Shown: piece by piece, positions 1 through 8,259 of the stretch
Layout of the letters: each line of letters begins with the position of its first letter
Numbering within the stretch: the stretch's first letter is position 1
NCBI RefSeq assembly: GCF_003945325.1
Contig: NZ_AP019307.1
Location: forward strand, 434,001 to 498,000
Direction of reading: 5' to 3'
DNA: 64,000 nucleotides
From: Nocardioides baekrokdamisoli
GTDB lineage: Bacteria > Actinomycetota > Actinomycetes > Propionibacteriales > Nocardioidaceae
Made by a program: the position numbers and the translations under genes
The notes under the pieces: generated by a model
What the model was told of the DNA's origin: nothing
The model's input: only the letters and a program-made list of their open reading frames with translations
Database searches by the model: none

Positions 1-1659
1 GAAGTCGAGCATCCCCATGTCGTGCAGGACCTTGGTGAAGAACCGTGCGTAGAGCAGGTGCAGGATCGCGTGCTCGACGCCGCCGACGTACTGGTCGACC
101 GGTGCCCACTCGCGCGCGACGGCGGGGTCGAAGGGGCCGGTCTCCAGCGTCGGGTCGAGGTAGCGCAGGAAGTACCAGGACGAGTCGACGAAGGTGTCCA
201 TCGTGTCCGAGTCACGCTTCGCCGGCTTGCCGCACGTCGGGCAGGGCACGTTGACCCAGTCCTCGGCCGCCGCCAGCGGCGAGGTGCCGACCGGCTTGAG
301 TGCCGCGCCGGAGATGTTGTCCGGCAGGCGTACGGGCAGGTCCTCGTACGGAACCGCGACTTCGCCGCAGTCGCCACAGTGGATGATCGGGATCGGGGCG
401 CCCCAGAATCGCTGCCGCGACAACAGCCAGTCGCGCAACCGGAAGTTGACCGTGCCGGAGCCGGTGCCCGCGGCCTCGAGCGAACCGATCGTGGACTTGA
501 TCGCCTCCGCCTTGTCGTAGGGCGCATCCTCGTCGTAGACCGGCACGATCGCGAGCCCGAACTTCTCCGCGAACTCACGGTCGCGCTCGTCGTGGGCCGG
601 CACGGCCATGATCGCGCCGGTGCCGTAGTCAGCCAGCACGTAGTCCGAGGCCCACACGGGGATCTGCTGGCCGTTCACCGGGTTGGTCGCGGTGATGCCG
701 AGGTCGACGCCGGTCTTGGGCCGGTCAGTAGCCAGGCGGTCGATGTCGGAGGCCTTGCGTACGTCCACGAGGTAGTTCTCGAGGTCCGCCGCAGCCGACG
801 GCGACGCGATCTCGGCAGCCAGCGCGGCGTCGGCGGCCACCACCATGAACGTCGCACCCGGCAGGGTGTCGGGGCGAGTCGTGAACACGGTGATCGATCG
901 CGTCGAACCGTCAGCAAGGTTGATGACGAAGTCGACGTGCGCGCCCTCGGATCGGCCGATCCAGTTGCGCTGCATGGCGAGTACGCGGGACGGCCAGGTG
1001 TCCTGCAACGCGTCCATGTCGTCGAGCAGTCGCTGGGCGTACTCGGTGACCTTGAAGTACCACTGGTTCAGCTCGCGCTTGGTGACCACGGCTCCGCAGC
1101 GCTCGCACAGCCCGTTGACGACCTGCTCGTTCGCCAGCACCGTCTGGTCCTGTGGGCACCAGTTGACGGGTGAGTCCTTGCGGTACGCCAGGCCCCGTTC
1201 ACGGAACTTCAGGAACAGCCACTGGGTCCACTGGTAGTACTCCGGGTCGGAGGTGTGCAACCGACGCGACCAGTCGAAGGAGACCGCATAACGCTTGAAG
1301 GACTCAGCCTGGGTCTCGATGTTGTCGTAGGTGTAGACCGAGGGGTGCTGGTCACGCTTGATGGCGGCATTCTCCGCCGGCAGACCGAACGAGTCCCACC
1401 CGATCGGGTTGAGGACGTCGTACCCCTTGAGCCACCAGTAGCGCGCCAGCACGTCGTGCAGCGCCATCACCTCGGCGTGGCCCATGTGCAGGTCGCCGGA
1501 GGGGTACGGGAACATCGTCAGGGCGTACTTGCGGGGTGCCCCCTCAGCCGCGGATCCCGCGCGGAACGGGTCGAGCTTCTCCCAGACCGGGCGCCACTTC
1601 AGCTGCAGGGCAGCGGGGTCGTACGACGGCTCTGCCGGGTGGGCCTGGTCCTGCGTCAT
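1..1659 (-). CDS. leuS: leucyl-tRNA synthetase, partial (N-terminal 553 residues)
   Basis: This gene encodes the class I synthetase that charges tRNA-Leu with leucine in the cytoplasm. The translation starts at an ATG at 1659 ([10 protein letters not shown]) and runs off the left edge. The class I signature is [11 protein letters not shown] at about residues 51-61. It is followed by zinc-finger-like cysteines (CPQDQ and CERCG, about 170-190) and a CP1 editing domain with the conserved T-x-RPDT threonine-rich segment. A later pair, CGDCG and CPTCG, precedes the catalytic return. The KMSKS loop and anticodon-binding domain lie beyond the window. About 320 bases of divergent promoter DNA separate it from alkB. 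The family assignment is secure. Confidence 0.97.
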   Translation of the reverse strand, partial: MTQDQAHPAEPSYDPAALQLKWRPVWEKLDPFRAGSAAEGAPRKYALTMFPYPSGDLHMGHAEVMALHDVLARYWWLKGYDVLNPIGWDSFGLPAENAAIKRDQHPSVYTYDNIETQAESFKRYAVSFDWSRRLHTSDPEYYQWTQWLFLKFRERGLAYRKDSPVNWCPQDQTVLANEQVVNGLCERCGAVVTKRELNQWYFKVTEYAQRLLDDMDALQDTWPSRVLAMQRNWIGRSEGAHVDFVINLADGSTRSITVFTTRPDTLPGATFMVVAADAALAAEIASPSAAADLENYLVDVRKASDIDRLATDRPKTGVDLGITATNPVNGQQIPVWASDYVLADYGTGAIMAVPAHDERDREFAEKFGLAIVPVYDEDAPYDKAEAIKSTIGSLEAAGTGSGTVNFRLRDWLLSRQRFWGAPIPIIHCGDCGEVAVPYEDLPVRLPDNISGAALKPVGTSPLAAAEDWVNVPCPTCGKPAKRDSDTMDTFVDSSWYFLRYLDPTLETGPFDPAVAREWAPVDQYVGGVEHAILHLLYARFFTKVLHDMGMLDF

Positions 1660-1981
1660 GTCTCGTCCTCTACGCACCGGAAATCGCTGCCCGAGCCTAT
1701 CCGAGCGAGGGCTCACCCTTCACACCTGCAACATTCCACGGATTCCCCACAAATGCTGTGAGGGACCCCGGAGCGTGACAAGATGGAGTACGCGTCGCTG
1801 GCCCGCTGGCGGTTCGGGTGCAAATCCCCCCCCATTGCACCAGTTCTCCTGGGTCAGCGACGTCTTTCATTTTGTGCGATCGCACAAGAACCCACTCCCA
1901 AATTGGCCGTTGACGGCGTGTTAACGCTGTCCGGTGGTGCGAGGCTCTAGGAGTACCCACCGCACAACTTGGGAGATTGAG
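1660..1981. promoter_or_regulatory. divergent leuS/alkB control region with palindrome and C8-loop hairpin
   Basis: These 322 bases hold no credible gene. They contain a perfect 16-bp palindrome TTGTGCGATCGCACAA at 1872-1887, about 95 bases before the alkB start. They also contain a hairpin with arms GGTGCAA (1817-1823) and TTGCACC (1835-1841) around a run of eight C. An imperfect inverted repeat lies near 1744-1765. A TTGACG at 1910-1915 is a possible -35 box, but no convincing -10 box follows. The palindrome is the best operator candidate for alkane-responsive control; this is inference from position and symmetry. Confidence 0.55.
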
Positions 1982-3421
1982 ATGACCGACATCCTGACCG
2001 GGACCATTCCCGAAGGCAGCACCGATCAATGGCGTGACAAGAAGCGCTACCTCTGGCTGATGGGCGTGATCATCCCCGCGGCCGTCCTGGGTGCCGTCGG
2101 CTCCCACGAGTGGGCGATGTCCCACAACGCGACCGCCTTCGGTCACGCGATCGTCTGGCTCGGGCCAGTCCTGCTCTTCGTCCTCGTTCCGATCGCCGAC
2201 CTGATCTTCGGCCTCGACGGCGCCAACCCGCCTGAGGACATCATCGAATCCCTGGAGAACGACAAGTATTACCGGTGGATCACCTACCTGTTCCTGCCGG
2301 TCCAGTACGTCGGCTTCGTGGTCGCCTTCTATCTGATGGTCCACGGAGCGCACTGGAGCGTCGTCGACAAGGTCGGCCTCTCGATCTCGCTCGGCGTTCT
2401 CGGTGGCCTCGGCATCAACACCGCCCACGAACTCGGGCACAAGCGTGAGTCGGTCGAGCGCTGGCTGTCCAAGATCGCCCTCGCCCAGACCTTCTACGGC
2501 CACTTCTACCTCGAGCACAACCGCGGCCACCACGTACGCGTCGCCACGCCTGAGGACCCGGCGAGCTCGCGACTGGGCGAGAACTTCTACCGCTTCTGGC
2601 CGCGTACGGTCTTCGGCTCACTCAAGAGCGCCTGGCACCTGGAGAAGAAGCGCTACGCCCGCAAGAACACGCACCCGTTCCACATCGGCAACGACGTCCT
2701 CAACGCCTGGATCATGTCGATCGCCCTGTGGGGCGCGATGACGATCTGGCTCGGCGTCGGGATCCTCCCGTACCTCGTCATCCAGGGCATTTTCGGCTTC
2801 TCCCTGCTGGAGATCGTCAACTACCTGGAGCACTACGGCATGCTCCGCCAGAAGGTCGGCGAGGGCGAGAGCGCCCGGTACGAGCGGGTGAACCCGAGCC
2901 ACAGCTGGAACTCGAACAACATCCCGACCAACGTGCTGCTGTACCACCTGCAGCGCCACAGCGACCACCACGCGAACCCGACCCGTCGCTACCAGGCACT
3001 GCGCGACTTCAAGGAGAGCCCGGTGCTCCCGACCGGGTACGCCGGCATGATCGTGATCGCCGCCGTCCCGCCGATCTGGCGCCGTGTCATGGACCAGAAG
3101 GTCGTCGACCACTTCGACGGCGACATCACCCTGGCCAATGTCCAGCCGGGCAAGCTGGAGAAGTTGCTGACGAAGTACCCGGCTCCGGTCGCGCACAAGG
3201 AGATCGGTCACGTCGACATCACCCGTCAGCAGTTCGACGACGGCGTCACGGCAGCTCGCTGCCCTGGTTGTGGCTACACCTACGAGGTCGCTGCCGGCAA
3301 CGAACTCGAGGGCTTCGCCGCCGGCACTGCGTGGAGCGAGATCCCGAACGACTGGACCTGCCCCGACTGCGGTGTCCGCGAGAAGGTGGACTTCATCCCC
3401 CTGAAGGGAGCGCTCCAGTGA
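1982..3421 (+). CDS. alkB: alkane 1-monooxygenase fused to a C-terminal rubredoxin
   Basis: This is a membrane diiron enzyme that hydroxylates the terminal carbon of n-alkanes. The 479-residue product carries the AlkB histidine boxes HELGHK (from His149), EHNRGHH (from Glu178) and RHSDHH (from His326), plus NYLEHYG, set between hydrophobic helices. The last 60 residues are a rubredoxin with CPGCG (Cys427, Cys430) and CPDCG (Cys460, Cys463). The electron donor is therefore fused to the oxygenase, as known for some actinobacterial AlkB proteins. The ATG at 1982 was chosen because the fold begins there; an in-frame upstream start (1934) adds 16 unlike residues. It overlaps the ferredoxin gene by 4 bases, so translational coupling is likely. 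Confidence 0.95.
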   Translation: MTDILTGTIPEGSTDQWRDKKRYLWLMGVIIPAAVLGAVGSHEWAMSHNATAFGHAIVWLGPVLLFVLVPIADLIFGLDGANPPEDIIESLENDKYYRWITYLFLPVQYVGFVVAFYLMVHGAHWSVVDKVGLSISLGVLGGLGINTAHELGHKRESVERWLSKIALAQTFYGHFYLEHNRGHHVRVATPEDPASSRLGENFYRFWPRTVFGSLKSAWHLEKKRYARKNTHPFHIGNDVLNAWIMSIALWGAMTIWLGVGILPYLVIQGIFGFSLLEIVNYLEHYGMLRQKVGEGESARYERVNPSHSWNSNNIPTNVLLYHLQRHSDHHANPTRRYQALRDFKESPVLPTGYAGMIVIAAVPPIWRRVMDQKVVDHFDGDITLANVQPGKLEKLLTKYPAPVAHKEIGHVDITRQQFDDGVTAARCPGCGYTYEVAAGNELEGFAAGTAWSEIPNDWTCPDCGVREKVDFIPLKGALQ

Positions 3422-3609
3422 GCCGGATCGAGGCGGACCACGGTCTCTGCGAAGGCATCGGGATGTGCGAGACCACCGCACATGAGTACTTCGAGGTCGG
3501 CGACGACGGGTTCGTCAAGGTCCTCCAGGACTCCCCCGGTGCCGGCGACGAGGCCTTGGTGAAGTCCGCAGTCGAGGCCTGTCCCGTCTGGGCACTGAAG
3601 CTCGTCTGA
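3418..3609 (+). CDS. small ferredoxin, [3Fe-4S] type
   Basis: This 63-residue ferredoxin starts at a GTG whose bases overlap the alkB stop and ends in a TGATG overlap with the reductase gene. The cluster ligands are the two cysteines of CEGIGMC (residues 11 and 17) and the cysteine of CPVWAL near the C-terminus. The residue where a fourth ligand would sit is Ile, which fits a [3Fe-4S] cluster of the kind that serves actinobacterial P450s. It presumably carries electrons from the FAD reductase, either to the rubredoxin part of AlkB or to another oxygenase. It is too short to stand out among reading frames but is well supported by motif and spacing. Confidence 0.9.
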   Translation: MSRIEADHGLCEGIGMCETTAHEYFEVGDDGFVKVLQDSPGAGDEALVKSAVEACPVWALKLV

Positions 3610-4778
3610 TGACCACCGCGCCCGGCCTGGTCGTCGTCGGTGGCTCGATCGCAGGCGTACGCGCCGTCGAAGGCGCTCGAGCCGCCGGCTACACCGGCTC
3701 CATCACCCTCATCACCACCGAGACACACCTGCCGTACGACCGGCCGCCGCTGTCGAAGGATCTGTTGGCGCCGAACGGGACGCTCGAGCCGCCGACGTTG
3801 CGTGATGAGGCCGCGTGGGACGAGCTGGGGGCGAACGTCCGGACCGGCGTCACCGCCACTGGGCTCGACCCGGTCACCCGGGTCGTGCACACCTCGGCCG
3901 GCGACGTTCCGTACTCCTCCCTCGTGATCACCACGGGGGGCGAGGCACGTCGCCTGCCGGGTGCGCTGACGATGCGGTCGTATGCAGACGCCAAATACGT
4001 CCGCAGCGCGCTCGACAACGCCCGCAGGGTGCTGGTCGTGGGTGCCGGGTTCATCGGAGCCGAGGTCGCAACGGCGGCACGTGCCCGCAACCTGGAGGTC
4101 ATCGTCATCGATGCCGCCCCCCTCCCCCTGGGGCGCGCAGTCGGCGACATCGGTGGCGAGGCTCTCGTAGCTGTCCACCGCGCGGGCGGGGTCGACCTCC
4201 GGCTCGGTACGACGATCGTCGCGCAGGGTCCGGGCGGCGTCACGTTGAGTGACGGCACCTCGATCCGTCCGGACACGGTCATCGCCGGCATCGGCGCTGG
4301 TCCGGCGACCAGTTGGTTGGCCGGCAGCGGCATCGCGTTGCACGATCCAACGGGGGCGGTGGTCGCAGCGACCACACTCGCCACGAACCTGCCCGACGTC
4401 TGGGTGGCCGGGGATGCCGCAATCATCGATGGCGAACTCGGCCAGCACTGGGTGGCCGCCGCCGACCAGGGTCGGATCGCCGGCATGAACGCGGTGAGCC
4501 CGGAGCCGCAGGTCTGGAGCGGCGTGGCCTTCGCCTGGTCGCACTGGTACGGGCACCGGATCCAGTACGTCGGCGAGTGCCGTGGCGATGAGGACGTCTT
4601 CCTCGCCGGGGAGAGTGTCAGCGGGGTCATCCTCACGCGAGCCGGCGATCGGTTCGCCGGGGCGCTGGCCATCGACGGTCCGGGCGATGCGGCCAAGGCA
4701 CGCCGTCTGATCGCGGCAGGTACGTCCTGGGCAGACGCCCTCGAGTCCTACTCCGCGGTCCCCTCGTTGGTCGAGTAG
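3609..4778 (+). CDS. FAD-dependent ferredoxin/rubredoxin reductase
   Basis: This 389-residue flavoprotein should transfer electrons from NAD(P)H to the preceding ferredoxin or to the rubredoxin domain of AlkB. An N-terminal FAD-binding segment (VVVGGSIAG, residues 8-16) is followed by the PYDRPPLSKD signature of ferredoxin and putidaredoxin reductases. A second Rossmann motif, VVGAGFIGAEVA, binds the pyridine nucleotide near residue 145. A late segment, VWVAGDAA, holds the FAD-contacting aspartate. It is the third gene of the alkB operon, with overlapping stop and start codons. NADH versus NADPH preference cannot be read by eye. Confidence 0.93.
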   Translation: MTTAPGLVVVGGSIAGVRAVEGARAAGYTGSITLITTETHLPYDRPPLSKDLLAPNGTLEPPTLRDEAAWDELGANVRTGVTATGLDPVTRVVHTSAGDVPYSSLVITTGGEARRLPGALTMRSYADAKYVRSALDNARRVLVVGAGFIGAEVATAARARNLEVIVIDAAPLPLGRAVGDIGGEALVAVHRAGGVDLRLGTTIVAQGPGGVTLSDGTSIRPDTVIAGIGAGPATSWLAGSGIALHDPTGAVVAATTLATNLPDVWVAGDAAIIDGELGQHWVAAADQGRIAGMNAVSPEPQVWSGVAFAWSHWYGHRIQYVGECRGDEDVFLAGESVSGVILTRAGDRFAGALAIDGPGDAAKARRLIAAGTSWADALESYSAVPSLVE

Positions 4779-4805
4779 CCGACGGCTTTCCCGTGCCGGT
4801 CACGA

Positions 4806-4859
4806 ATCTTCCGAACGTTCGGACGGTGACTGGGCGGCCCGTCCGAACGTTCGGAAGAT
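4806..4859. repeat. 19-bp inverted repeat with nested palindromes between convergent genes
   Basis: The arms 4806-4824 and 4841-4859 are perfect 19-base inverted copies separated by 16 bases. Each arm is itself built on the palindrome TCCGAACGTTCGGA, so the site has two equal palindromic centres 35 bases apart. It lies between the 3' end of the reductase gene and the 3' end of the PucR-type gene, with no T-run on either side. It could be a structured transcription end or a tandem protein-binding site. Confidence 0.6.
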
Positions 4860-4902
4860 CGGCGGACCCCTCATGTCGCCAGCCGAGGCGGCGCGAGGCC
4901 GG

Positions 4903-6165
4903 CTACTCCGCGCTGGCGAGCAGGGCGTCGTAGTAGGCGATCGCGAGGCCGACTGCTGACGCGTTCCCGTCGAAGGGCAGGCCCACCAGTTTGGCGGCCT
5001 GATCGAGGCGGTACCGAACCGTGTTCTTGTGCAGGTCGAACCGCTCGGCAACATCAGCCACGCTGCCGCAGGAGTCGGCGTACGCCGCGACGGTCTCCCG
5101 CAGGCGTACGATCGCGGGCTCATCACTGGCCAACTTGCCCAGCGTCCGGCGGACGTACGCCTCAGCAGCCGGGTCTGCAGCCAGCAGGGCGATCGCGGCG
5201 ACGTCGTCGTACACCAGCACCCGCGGCGCCCTCGGCGCGAGCGCGAGCCGTTGTGCCCGGCGGGCGTCCTCGTACGCGGCGACGAAGCCGTCGACTCCGG
5301 CGTGCGGTCCACCGACCGTGACCCGGATCCCGGGCAGGATCTCGGCCCCGGGAAGGCCCACGATCCGGGCGGCGTCGACACCGCTGACCCAGCACCACAG
5401 TTCACGACCGCCGGGCTGTACCAGTAGCGGTCGAGGCGCGCCCAGGCGCTCGGCCAGGCGTACCGCCGTCGCCTCCAGATGCGCGATCGAGTCGGCGCCG
5501 TCGGCCACCAGGATGACGGCCACGTGCGACCCGGTCACGGCGTAGCCGCCCAGACCGGCCGACATCTCGCGGGGCTCGATGACGCCGCCGTCCAGGACGC
5601 GCTTGACGAGGTCGAACCGCTGCGCGTCGCCGCGCTGCTGGATCCGACGGGTCTCGTTCTGGTGCAGCAGGATCGACTGCTCGACCGTTGCGTCCAGCCA
5701 GGCACCCGCGGCACTCCAGAACCGGATCAGCAACTCGGCGTGGTCCAGGTCCTCGGGCAGCCCCGCCACGACACCGGTGGCGTAGTCCCACGCGGCCCGT
5801 TGCGCCATCCGGTAGGCGTTGACCAGCACCCCGAGGTCGAGTCTGCGCCGCGCCACCTCGACCGCGATCGCCGTGGCCGAGGGCACCAACTGGAAGCGGA
5901 CCTGGGCCGATTCCTTGGCCGGCAGCACGGTCTGGACGAAGGTGCGCCACTGGTCACGCACCGTGTCCAGCAACATCGTGGCCAGTTCCGGGTCGGAGGC
6001 GAGGTCAGGTGCCCCCTGGGCGACGTACTCGGCAACCCGGGCGACCCAGGCCTCCACGCGCTCAGGCTCCAACTCCCGCGCGATGAACTCCATGATGAAC
6101 GCCTCGACCGCTGGGTCGCGCGGCGAGTCCGGATATCCGAATGCGATGAGTCGCTCCGCAGCCAT
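4903..6165 (-). CDS. PucR/CdaR-type transcriptional regulator
   Basis: This 420-residue regulator has a long N-terminal sensory region and a C-terminal helix-turn-helix of the PucR type. In the C-terminal region, SVADVAERFDLHKNTVRYRL is followed by the typical DQAAKLVGL helix near the end. Proteins of this class activate catabolic genes in actinobacteria, and some sit beside alkane or alcohol oxidation genes. It is convergent with the alkB operon and divergent from the alcohol dehydrogenase gene, with only 52 bases between the two starts. An 11-bp inverted repeat there is a plausible target. The inducer is unknown. Confidence 0.88.
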   Translation of the reverse strand: MAAERLIAFGYPDSPRDPAVEAFIMEFIARELEPERVEAWVARVAEYVAQGAPDLASDPELATMLLDTVRDQWRTFVQTVLPAKESAQVRFQLVPSATAIAVEVARRRLDLGVLVNAYRMAQRAAWDYATGVVAGLPEDLDHAELLIRFWSAAGAWLDATVEQSILLHQNETRRIQQRGDAQRFDLVKRVLDGGVIEPREMSAGLGGYAVTGSHVAVILVADGADSIAHLEATAVRLAERLGAPRPLLVQPGGRELWCWVSGVDAARIVGLPGAEILPGIRVTVGGPHAGVDGFVAAYEDARRAQRLALAPRAPRVLVYDDVAAIALLAADPAAEAYVRRTLGKLASDEPAIVRLRETVAAYADSCGSVADVAERFDLHKNTVRYRLDQAAKLVGLPFDGNASAVGLAIAYYDALLASAE

Positions 6166-6186
6166 CCCGCTCCTCGCACCCGTAGT

Positions 6187-6218
6187 CGTGCCGACGCCAG
6201 CACGATAGCGTCGGCACG
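6187..6218. promoter_or_regulatory. candidate operator in the divergent regulator/dehydrogenase promoter
   Basis: Arms CGTGCCGACGC (6187-6197) and GCGTCGGCACG (6208-6218) form a perfect 11-bp inverted repeat with a 10-base spacer. It fills most of the 52-base gap between two divergent starts, and its right arm reaches the first base of the dehydrogenase GTG codon. The position suggests that the PucR-type protein controls both itself and the dehydrogenase; this is inference. Confidence 0.55.
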
Positions 6219-7378
6219 TGCGTGCCGTCGTGTGTCATCAGTCTGAACTCACCGTCGAGAACCTGCCGGACCCGGTCCCAGGTCGTGGCCAGATCCTGGT
6301 GCGTACGCTCCGCGCCGGTATCTGCGGATCCGACCTGCACATGCGCCACCACAGCGACGAGATGGCCGAACTGATGGCTCAGGTCGGGTACGACACCGGG
6401 ATCCGTCCCGAGCAGCACGTGGTCATGGGGCACGAGTTCGTCGCCGAGGTGGTCGCGTACGGTCCCGGTTGCCGCAAGCCCTGGAAGCCGGGAACTCGCG
6501 TCGTGTCTGTCCCGATGACGCGGGACGAGGACGGTGTCCACATGATCGGGTACGACGAGGCCAGCCCGGGCGCGTACGGCGATCTGTTCCTCGTCCATGA
6601 GGACTTCACCTTCGAGGTGCCGGACTCGGTGAGCACCGATGACGCCGCCTTCACCGAGCCCCTGGCCGTCGGTTGGCATGCCGTACGCCGCGGACAGGTG
6701 GGCCGTGGCCAGAGCGCTGTGGTGATCGGCTGCGGCCCGATCGGTCTCGCGGTGATCCTGATGCTCAAGGCGCAGGGCGTACGCCACGTCGTGGCCTCGG
6801 ACTTCTCTCCCGCCCGTCGCGACCTGGCTCGCGAGTGCGGCGCGGACATCGTGGTCGACCCGCGCGACTCCTCGCCCTGGGATCACATCAAGGTGCCGGC
6901 CGCGATGCGGTCGGTGCCAGAGCTCGCCGACTGGGGATTCGCGGCGATGTCCAAGGTGCGCCGGGTGCCGATGCTGCCGTGGGAGCGGCTCATCCGCGTC
7001 GGTGAGCTGGCCGGCGCCTCCCCCTCGGGCCCGGTGGTCTTCGAGTGTGTCGGTGTCCCGGGGGTGCTCAGCGAGATCATCGATGCGGTCCCGATGCGTT
7101 CACGCGTGGTGGTCGTCGGTGTCTGCATGCAGCCCGACACGTACCGTCCGGCGATGGCGATCCAGAAGGAGACCGAACTTCGGTATGTCTTCGCCTACGA
7201 CCCGGGTGAGTTCGCCGACACGCTCCGGATGCTGGCTGCGAAGAAGGTCGACCCCCGACCGCTGCATACCGCCACTGTGGGACTCGACGGCGTTGCCGCA
7301 GCCTTCGACGCCCTGCGAGACCCCGAACGTCACGCCAAGATCCTCGTTGACCCCACCCTGAGCGGAGCCGAACTATGA
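6218..7378 (+). CDS. zinc-dependent medium-chain alcohol dehydrogenase
   Basis: This 386-residue MDR-family dehydrogenase probably oxidises an alcohol with NAD(P)+. The catalytic zinc ligands are visible as Cys36 in GICGSDLH and His72-Glu73 in GHEF. The nucleotide-binding motif is VIGCGPIGLAV near residue 170. The four-cysteine structural zinc lobe of classical alcohol dehydrogenases is absent between Glu73 and the GAYGDLFLV segment. Start is GTG at 6218. Its stop overlaps the mini-catalase start by four bases (ATGA), so the two are co-translated. With an alkane hydroxylase 1.5 kb away it may act on long-chain alcohols, but the substrate is not shown by sequence. Confidence 0.9.
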   Translation: MRAVVCHQSELTVENLPDPVPGRGQILVRTLRAGICGSDLHMRHHSDEMAELMAQVGYDTGIRPEQHVVMGHEFVAEVVAYGPGCRKPWKPGTRVVSVPMTRDEDGVHMIGYDEASPGAYGDLFLVHEDFTFEVPDSVSTDDAAFTEPLAVGWHAVRRGQVGRGQSAVVIGCGPIGLAVILMLKAQGVRHVVASDFSPARRDLARECGADIVVDPRDSSPWDHIKVPAAMRSVPELADWGFAAMSKVRRVPMLPWERLIRVGELAGASPSGPVVFECVGVPGVLSEIIDAVPMRSRVVVVGVCMQPDTYRPAMAIQKETELRYVFAYDPGEFADTLRMLAAKKVDPRPLHTATVGLDGVAAAFDALRDPERHAKILVDPTLSGAEL

Positions 7379-8259
7379 CCGACGCCACCACCGCCGACGC
7401 TCGCCTGCGCCGGGCCTTCCACGCGAGCGGCCCGCACCGGACGCTCCACGCCAAGGGCACGTACGCCTCCGGCACCTTCACTGCCGCGCCGCGCTCGGCG
7501 GAGCTCGGCATCGCGGCGCATCTGCAGGGCTCCCCCGTTCCGGTACTGGTCCGGTTCTCCAACGGCAGCGGCAATCCGAAGTCACCCGACAAGGCACCGG
7601 ACGTACGTGGGATGTCGGTGTCGTTCAGGACCGAGACGGGCGCCACCGATCTGCTCGGCCAGACCGCGCCGCGGTTCCCGGTGAAGGACCCCGGGAAGTT
7701 CGTCGAGATGACCGAAGCCGTGGCGGCGCACTCCAAGCCGTGGAAGCTCGCCGCCTTCCTGGCCAGGAACCCCAGCGTCCTCGGCCCTCTGGCCGCCAAC
7801 GCGAAAGCCGGCGCCATCAAGCCGCCGAAGTCGTTCGCGGAGGCGACGTACTACCCCGTGCACGCGTACGCCTGGATCGCCCCCGACGGCAGCCGGCGTT
7901 GGGTGCGTTACATCTGGCGTCCGGTCGATGCGGCTGCTGCGGCGACGCCGACCGGAGCCAACTGGCTGGTCGAGGAACTGGCCACCCGTCTGTCCGCCGG
8001 TCCGGCCCGTTGGGACCTCGAGGTGTCGGTCGCCTCCGAGTCCGATGACCCGCACGATCCGACGTCGCAGTGGAAGCCTGTCGAGACCTTCATCGCGGGC
8101 ACGCTGAGCGTTGATGCCACGGCCCCGGACCCGGAGGCCGACGGCTCGATCATCGTCTTCGACCCGACCCGGATCATCCCCGGGATCGAACTGTCGAACG
8201 ACCCGATCCTGCTCTTCCGCGCCGCTGCGTACTCCGCCTCGGCCAGTCACCGCGCCTAG
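7375..8259 (+). CDS. mini-catalase / catalase-related heme peroxidase
   Basis: This 294-residue protein is a short heme enzyme of the catalase superfamily (SrpA-like), about 60 percent the length of a standard catalase. The distal histidine sits in HAKG (His25), the VRFSNGSG segment is typical of the family, and the proximal heme ligand is Tyr286 in RAAAY (R-x3-Y). No signal peptide is seen. Such short forms usually act as peroxidases with an organic donor. It overlaps the dehydrogenase stop, which suggests that peroxide or peroxide-driven oxidation accompanies that reaction. Two copies of a 22-bp repeat begin one base after its stop codon. Confidence 0.88.
   Translation: MTDATTADARLRRAFHASGPHRTLHAKGTYASGTFTAAPRSAELGIAAHLQGSPVPVLVRFSNGSGNPKSPDKAPDVRGMSVSFRTETGATDLLGQTAPRFPVKDPGKFVEMTEAVAAHSKPWKLAAFLARNPSVLGPLAANAKAGAIKPPKSFAEATYYPVHAYAWIAPDGSRRWVRYIWRPVDAAAAATPTGANWLVEELATRLSAGPARWDLEVSVASESDDPHDPTSQWKPVETFIAGTLSVDATAPDPEADGSIIVFDPTRIIPGIELSNDPILLFRAAAYSASASHRA

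Noticed and set aside
22-1173. Long plus-strand reading frame opposite leuS
   Set aside because: It mirrors a conserved synthetase in high-GC DNA, where antisense frames stay open by chance. Its product is Arg/Val/Gly-rich with no domain.
1801-1850. tRNA-like T-arm (GGTTCGGGTGCAAATCCCC)
   Set aside because: No acceptor, D or anticodon arms can be built around it. The bases are better explained by the C-rich hairpin.
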